DNA of 7,814 nt from CAZAIO01 sp964485235 (GTDB lineage: Bacteria > Chloroflexota > Dehalococcoidia > GIF9 > UBA5629), in contig CAZAIO010000119.1 in the NCBI GenBank assembly GCA_964485235.1, forward strand, positions 1-7,814, in the 5' to 3' direction. The notes below the pieces were generated by a model that saw only the letters and a program-made list of their open reading frames with translations, ran no database searches and was not told the origin of the DNA. The translations under genes were made by a program, and so were the position numbers. Every line of letters starts with the position of its first letter. The stretch's first letter is position 1. Below are positions 5,601 through 7,814 of this stretch, one piece after another.

Positions 5601-6053
5601 CTAGATTTCGCTGATACCCCTGCGTGCCAGCTTATCGGCAAGTTCATTAAGCTCCAGTCCGGAATGACCGCTGACTTTTGTAAAAGTGACTCTCTTCTGC
5701 GACAGCAAAAACAGGAGTTTTTCCCACAGGTCTTTATTTTCTACCGGCTGCTTATTGTAATTTTTCCAGCCGTTTCGCTGCCAGTTTACATACCATTTCT
5801 TATTGATACAGTTGACCAGATATGCACTATCGGAATACACATCTATGTCGTTATATGACGGTCCTATGCTTTCCAGCGCTTTGATACAGGCGGTAATTTC
5901 CATCCTCTGGTTTGTGGTATTTCGTTCGCCGCCGTATATTTCCTTATGTCTGTCATTAAATTGTATCACCGCTCCCCAGCCGCCAATATTGGTGCTGTAC
6001 TGATTGCCGGAACAGGCACCGTCACAGTACACTATCACTCTATTTGTACTCAT
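5601..6053 (-). CDS. rnhA: Ribonuclease HI
   Basis: A complete 150-aa RNase HI, which cleaves the RNA strand of RNA-DNA hybrids. The family core is intact: YCDGACSGN with Asp11, RMEITACIKAL with Glu52, VYSDSAYLV with Asp75, VSGHSG with His130 and ELADKLAR with Asp140. These are the four metal-binding acidic residues plus the loop histidine. The basic aromatic KKWYVNWQRNGWKN segment (85-98) matches the handle region of E. coli-type enzymes. The start is ATG at 6051-6053 with GGAG 6 nt upstream (6060-6063). It lies 69 nt downstream of the metallopeptidase gene on the same strand, so co-transcription is possible; I saw only a weak TATAAC-type -10 between them. Its 3' end converges on the zinc-ribbon gene with a 94-nt gap lacking an obvious terminator. 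Confidence 0.95.
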   Translation of the reverse strand: MSTNRVIVYCDGACSGNQYSTNIGGWGAVIQFNDRHKEIYGGERNTTNQRMEITACIKALESIGPSYNDIDVYSDSAYLVNCINKKWYVNWQRNGWKNYNKQPVENKDLWEKLLFLLSQKRVTFTKVSGHSGLELNELADKLARRGISEI

Positions 6054-6122
6054 TTATTACTCCGATTCGCTTGATTGTTATAGAATTCCGGTTGTGTAAA
6101 TAGCTTTGACAAAATAACGATA

Positions 6123-6986
6123 CTAAAACGGGAGTTCATCTGCAAGCCTGATACTGGCTTTACGAAGCCATTTTCTATGGTCCCGCCATGCCGGGCAATA
6201 TTTATCGACAAGCTTCCAGAACCGTTTTGAATGGTTCATTTCCTTTATATGGAGAAGCTCATGCAATATTACGTAATCGATGACTTCCGGTGGAGCGATG
6301 ATCAATTTCCAGTTCAAACTCAGGTTTCCTTTTTGCGAACAGCTACCCCAGCGGGTCCTCTGGCTTCGTATAGTTACTTTTTTACAGGAAACGCCGCAGA
6401 GAGCGCTTAATTCAGGAACCCTCTCTCCTATATAATTTTCCGCCTGTGTGCGATACCAACCTTTTATGAGATTATCTATATTCTCTTTCCTAAAATTAAA
6501 GGTCACTGACAGGCTGTCTCCCACTAAGGCGATGACATTACTTTCCATATCAGCGGCGGCCAAAGATAACTTCAAACTACGCCCCATGAACGGGATGATA
6601 TTTCCATCCGTTTTTTCTTTATACGACCGGGAAGCTGAATTTTCTTCAAATCGTGATAACCTGCTCAGGATCCAATTCCGCTTTTCCTCCATTATTCGGG
6701 GAAGCTGCTCGACAGGATATCCCCGGGGCAAAACTATAGAAAGTCCTTCTCCCTGTTTGATTTCAAAACGGATATTTCGTGCTATTCTACTGCGTTTAAG
6801 CGTGTAGTGTACTATTTTACCGTTCAGCCCGATAGTATAGTAACCCTCTATGGTGAGTCGAGGCTTTTTCTTTTGTCGCACTATTAATACATATCCTTTT
6901 TGTCTGATTGTACAGTGGGTTGTACGAGATAATACCATATATGAGGAATGTAAAGACAGGATGCCGTTGTTTAGTGTACGGTTCAA
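6123..6986 (-). CDS. YgjP-like (DUF45, M48-type) zinc metallopeptidase
   Basis: The protein carries the DUF45/YgjP signature (PF01863): TRWGSCSQKGNLSLNWKL (211-228) followed by HELLH (242-246) and a third probable zinc ligand His252 in EMNHSKRFW. The conserved fold begins near residue 55 (NGKIVHYTLKRSRIARNIRF), where family members of about 230-240 aa usually begin, and ends with CPAWRDHRKWLR. The physiological substrate of the family is not established. No signal peptide or membrane helix is evident, so it is probably cytoplasmic. The longest frame starts at TTG 6984-6986, with AGGA 5 nt upstream. Its first ~50 residues are not typical of the family, so starts at ATG 6936-6938 or GTG 6879-6881 are realistic alternatives. 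It is divergent from yjbQ and upstream of rnhA. Confidence 0.88.
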   Translation of the reverse strand: MNRTLNNGILSLHSSYMVLSRTTHCTIRQKGYVLIVRQKKKPRLTIEGYYTIGLNGKIVHYTLKRSRIARNIRFEIKQGEGLSIVLPRGYPVEQLPRIMEEKRNWILSRLSRFEENSASRSYKEKTDGNIIPFMGRSLKLSLAAADMESNVIALVGDSLSVTFNFRKENIDNLIKGWYRTQAENYIGERVPELSALCGVSCKKVTIRSQRTRWGSCSQKGNLSLNWKLIIAPPEVIDYVILHELLHIKEMNHSKRFWKLVDKYCPAWRDHRKWLRKASIRLADELPF

Positions 6987-7085
6987 ACATTTCCTGACAT
7001 CTTATCCGGCGGAATACAGAGTACTCATGAAATGATAAAATTGATTACGTGAGATAAAAAAAGGTAAGTTCAGGAAAGGAGAAAT

Positions 7086-7499
7086 ATGAAGTCGACGACA
7101 GAATATTTATGGTTTAATACTGAAAAACACCGTGAATTTATCAATATTACGGATAAGGTTGAAGAGATTGTCCGAAAAAGCGGCATATCGGAAGGATTTG
7201 TGCTCGTATCGGCGATGCATATCACGGCAGGTGTCTATGTTAACGATGCCGAGTCCGGATTGATTGCAGATATCGAAGAGTGGCTGGAACAGCTTGCACC
7301 GTTCCGTAAGGACTACAGGCATCACCAAACGGGTGAATCGAACGGTGATGCGCATTTAAAGAGCCTCCTCATTCATCACGAGGTCATCGTTCCGATTACA
7401 CAGGGCAGTCTCGATCTGGGCCCATGGCAGCAGGTATATTATGCGGAGTTCGACGGACAGCGAAGGAAAAGGGTTATCGTAAAGACGCTCGGGATATAA
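7086..7499 (+). CDS. yjbQ: YjbQ family protein (secondary thiamine-phosphate synthase type)
   Basis: A complete 137-aa UPF0047/YjbQ protein. Strongly conserved blocks are SAMHITAGVYVNDAE (42-56), GESNGDAHLKSLLIHHE (83-99) and PITQGSLDLGPWQQVYYAEF followed by DGQRRKR (103-129). Family members form small soluble trimers with clustered His/Asp residues. Some have been credited with weak thiamine-phosphate synthase activity, giving the TIGR00149 name, but the true role is unsettled. No thiamine genes or TPP riboswitch are seen nearby. The start is ATG at 7086, preceded by AGGAAAGGAG (7072-7081). It is divergent from the metallopeptidase gene. No strong promoter is visible in the 99-nt gap; a TAAAAT box at 7036-7041 lacks a good -35. 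Confidence 0.94.
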   Translation: MKSTTEYLWFNTEKHREFINITDKVEEIVRKSGISEGFVLVSAMHITAGVYVNDAESGLIADIEEWLEQLAPFRKDYRHHQTGESNGDAHLKSLLIHHEVIVPITQGSLDLGPWQQVYYAEFDGQRRKRVIVKTLGI

Positions 7500-7553
7500 G
7501 CCGGTATCTTGAGTTGACAGAAAGGGCGGATACTCACGGCGGTCGGCATCGGT

Positions 7554-7588
7554 AAAAAAAACGGAGGATAGTGGTATTCTATCCTCCG
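7554..7588 (-). terminator. Intrinsic terminator (minus strand)
   Basis: A perfect 10-bp stem, CGGAGGATAG (7562-7571) with CTATCCTCCG (7579-7588), has a 7-nt loop and is followed on the minus strand by eight T (7554-7561). The plus-strand side has no T-run. It therefore ends transcription entering from the right, while possibly also slowing yjbQ read-through. Confidence 0.9.
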
Positions 7589-7714
7589 CACGGTTCCCTC
7601 AAACCTAACTCAAAAAATTACAGTATTACAACTGCACTGAGTGCCCTTTCTTCGCACCTCACAAACCACTTGAGCCAGGTTTGCTTTGGTGTGCCCCACC
7701 TTCTAAGTGGGGCC

Positions 7715-7759
7715 TCAGGCATCTACTTGGCATACTCCATACAATCTATGAAGCCTCAT
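7715..7759 (-). CDS. Short ORF (14 codons) with strong Shine-Dalgarno, possible leader peptide or small protein
   Basis: ATG at 7757-7759 opens MRLHRLYGVCQVDA and stops at TGA (7715-7717). GGAGGTG (7764-7770) sits 4 nt upstream of the ATG, a near-perfect ribosome binding site and among the best in the window. The peptide is short and basic at its N-terminus, has one Cys and matches nothing I recognise. Its stop codon lies inside one strand of the predicted closing helix of the RNA, so translation could influence folding. Confidence 0.4.
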   Translation of the reverse strand: MRLHRLYGVCQVDA

Positions 7760-7787
7760 GAAACACCTCCGTACCATTTTTATTCGG

Positions 7788-7796
7788 ATTGTATCA
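7788..7796 (-). promoter_or_regulatory. Extended -10 element of the small RNA unit
   Basis: The minus strand reads TGATACAAT: TACAAT is a 5/6 match to the -10 hexamer, with the TGn extension. Any -35 element would fall at or beyond the window edge. Predicted start is near 7781, about 22 nt before the short ORF. Confidence 0.45.
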
Positions 7797-7814
7797 AGCG
7801 CTTCTACAATAAAA

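Larger units (their letters stand above)
7554..7781 (-). ncRNA. Putative free-standing structured small RNA
   Basis: This minus-strand unit of about 230 nt runs from an extended -10 box to an intrinsic terminator. On the plus strand the complementary segments are: 7622-7626 with 7732-7736 (5 bp); TGCACTGAG (7633-7641) with CTCAGGCA (7714-7721), 8 bp with one bulge; GCCCCAC (7693-7699) with GTGGGGC (7707-7713); and CAAACC (7662-7667) with GGTTTG (7678-7683), extended by CACC (7655-7658) with GGTG (7688-7691). Together these allow a closing helix enclosing two hairpins. No minus-strand gene follows before 6986, so it is not a leader for a neighbour. It does not match the 6S, tmRNA, RNase P, SRP or riboswitch motifs I know. 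It also carries a short ORF. Confidence 0.5.

Noticed and set aside
7585..7740. TPP riboswitch next to yjbQ, suggested by thiamine-related annotation and CTGAG-like sequence
   Set aside because: The conserved TPP core elements are absent, and the structured segment is on the opposite strand, downstream of yjbQ.
7600..7781. 6S RNA, tmRNA, RNase P RNA or SRP RNA
   Set aside because: Length and a closing helix recall 6S RNA, but I could not recognise its conserved central bubble. Diagnostic motifs of the other three are missing.
1..7814. Mobile element, CRISPR array or defence system
   Set aside because: No transposase, integrase, terminal repeats, spacer-repeat pattern or defence-family domains were seen; the genes are mostly conserved chromosomal families.

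Overview
The window looks like ordinary chromosomal sequence from a moderate-GC anaerobic-type bacterium, most likely Chloroflexota and perhaps class Dehalococcoidia. This placement is inferred from protein flavour only: the S21 sequence, a DUF1015 protein, a thioredoxin-domain (DUF255-type) C-terminus, a divergent PlsY paralogue and a membrane-anchored double-zinc-ribbon protein. No rRNA or other firm phylogenetic marker is present. I see no transposase, integrase, CRISPR array, phage gene or tRNA.

Layout from left to right. Positions 1-87 are the tail of a plus-strand DUF255/thioredoxin-domain protein. It converges on a minus-strand DUF1015 gene (96-1385). Upstream of that, on the same strand, is a compact rpsU-yqeY operon (2149 to 1515) with a good sigma-70-type promoter at 2214-2243. 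A long hairpin spans the yqeY stop codon. Divergent from rpsU is a degenerate PlsY-like acyltransferase gene (2344-2952). It converges on a DegV/FakB-type fatty-acid-binding protein gene (3058-3894), which has a near-consensus promoter. A 442-nt AT-rich intergenic region (3895-4336) holds two hairpins and two candidate promoters. It leads to an unusual plus-strand protein (4337-5506): two zinc ribbons, one membrane span, then an extracytoplasmic transglutaminase-like domain. Minus-strand ribonuclease HI (5601-6053) and a YgjP-like metallopeptidase (6123-6986) follow, then plus-strand YjbQ (7086-7499).

The last 315 nt have no ordinary gene. On the minus strand they contain a compact unit: an extended -10 box, a strong Shine-Dalgarno sequence with a 14-codon ORF, a foldable region with three helices, and a clear intrinsic terminator (10-bp perfect stem plus eight T). 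I read this as a probable free-standing small RNA, possibly also encoding a peptide, that matches no RNA family I recognise. It is the best candidate here for something undescribed.

Functional links are modest. rpsU and yqeY belong to translation and are translationally coupled. PlsY and DegV/FakB proteins are connected in principle through acyl-phosphate, but this PlsY lacks residues expected at its active site. The remaining genes look like unrelated neighbours in short transcription units.
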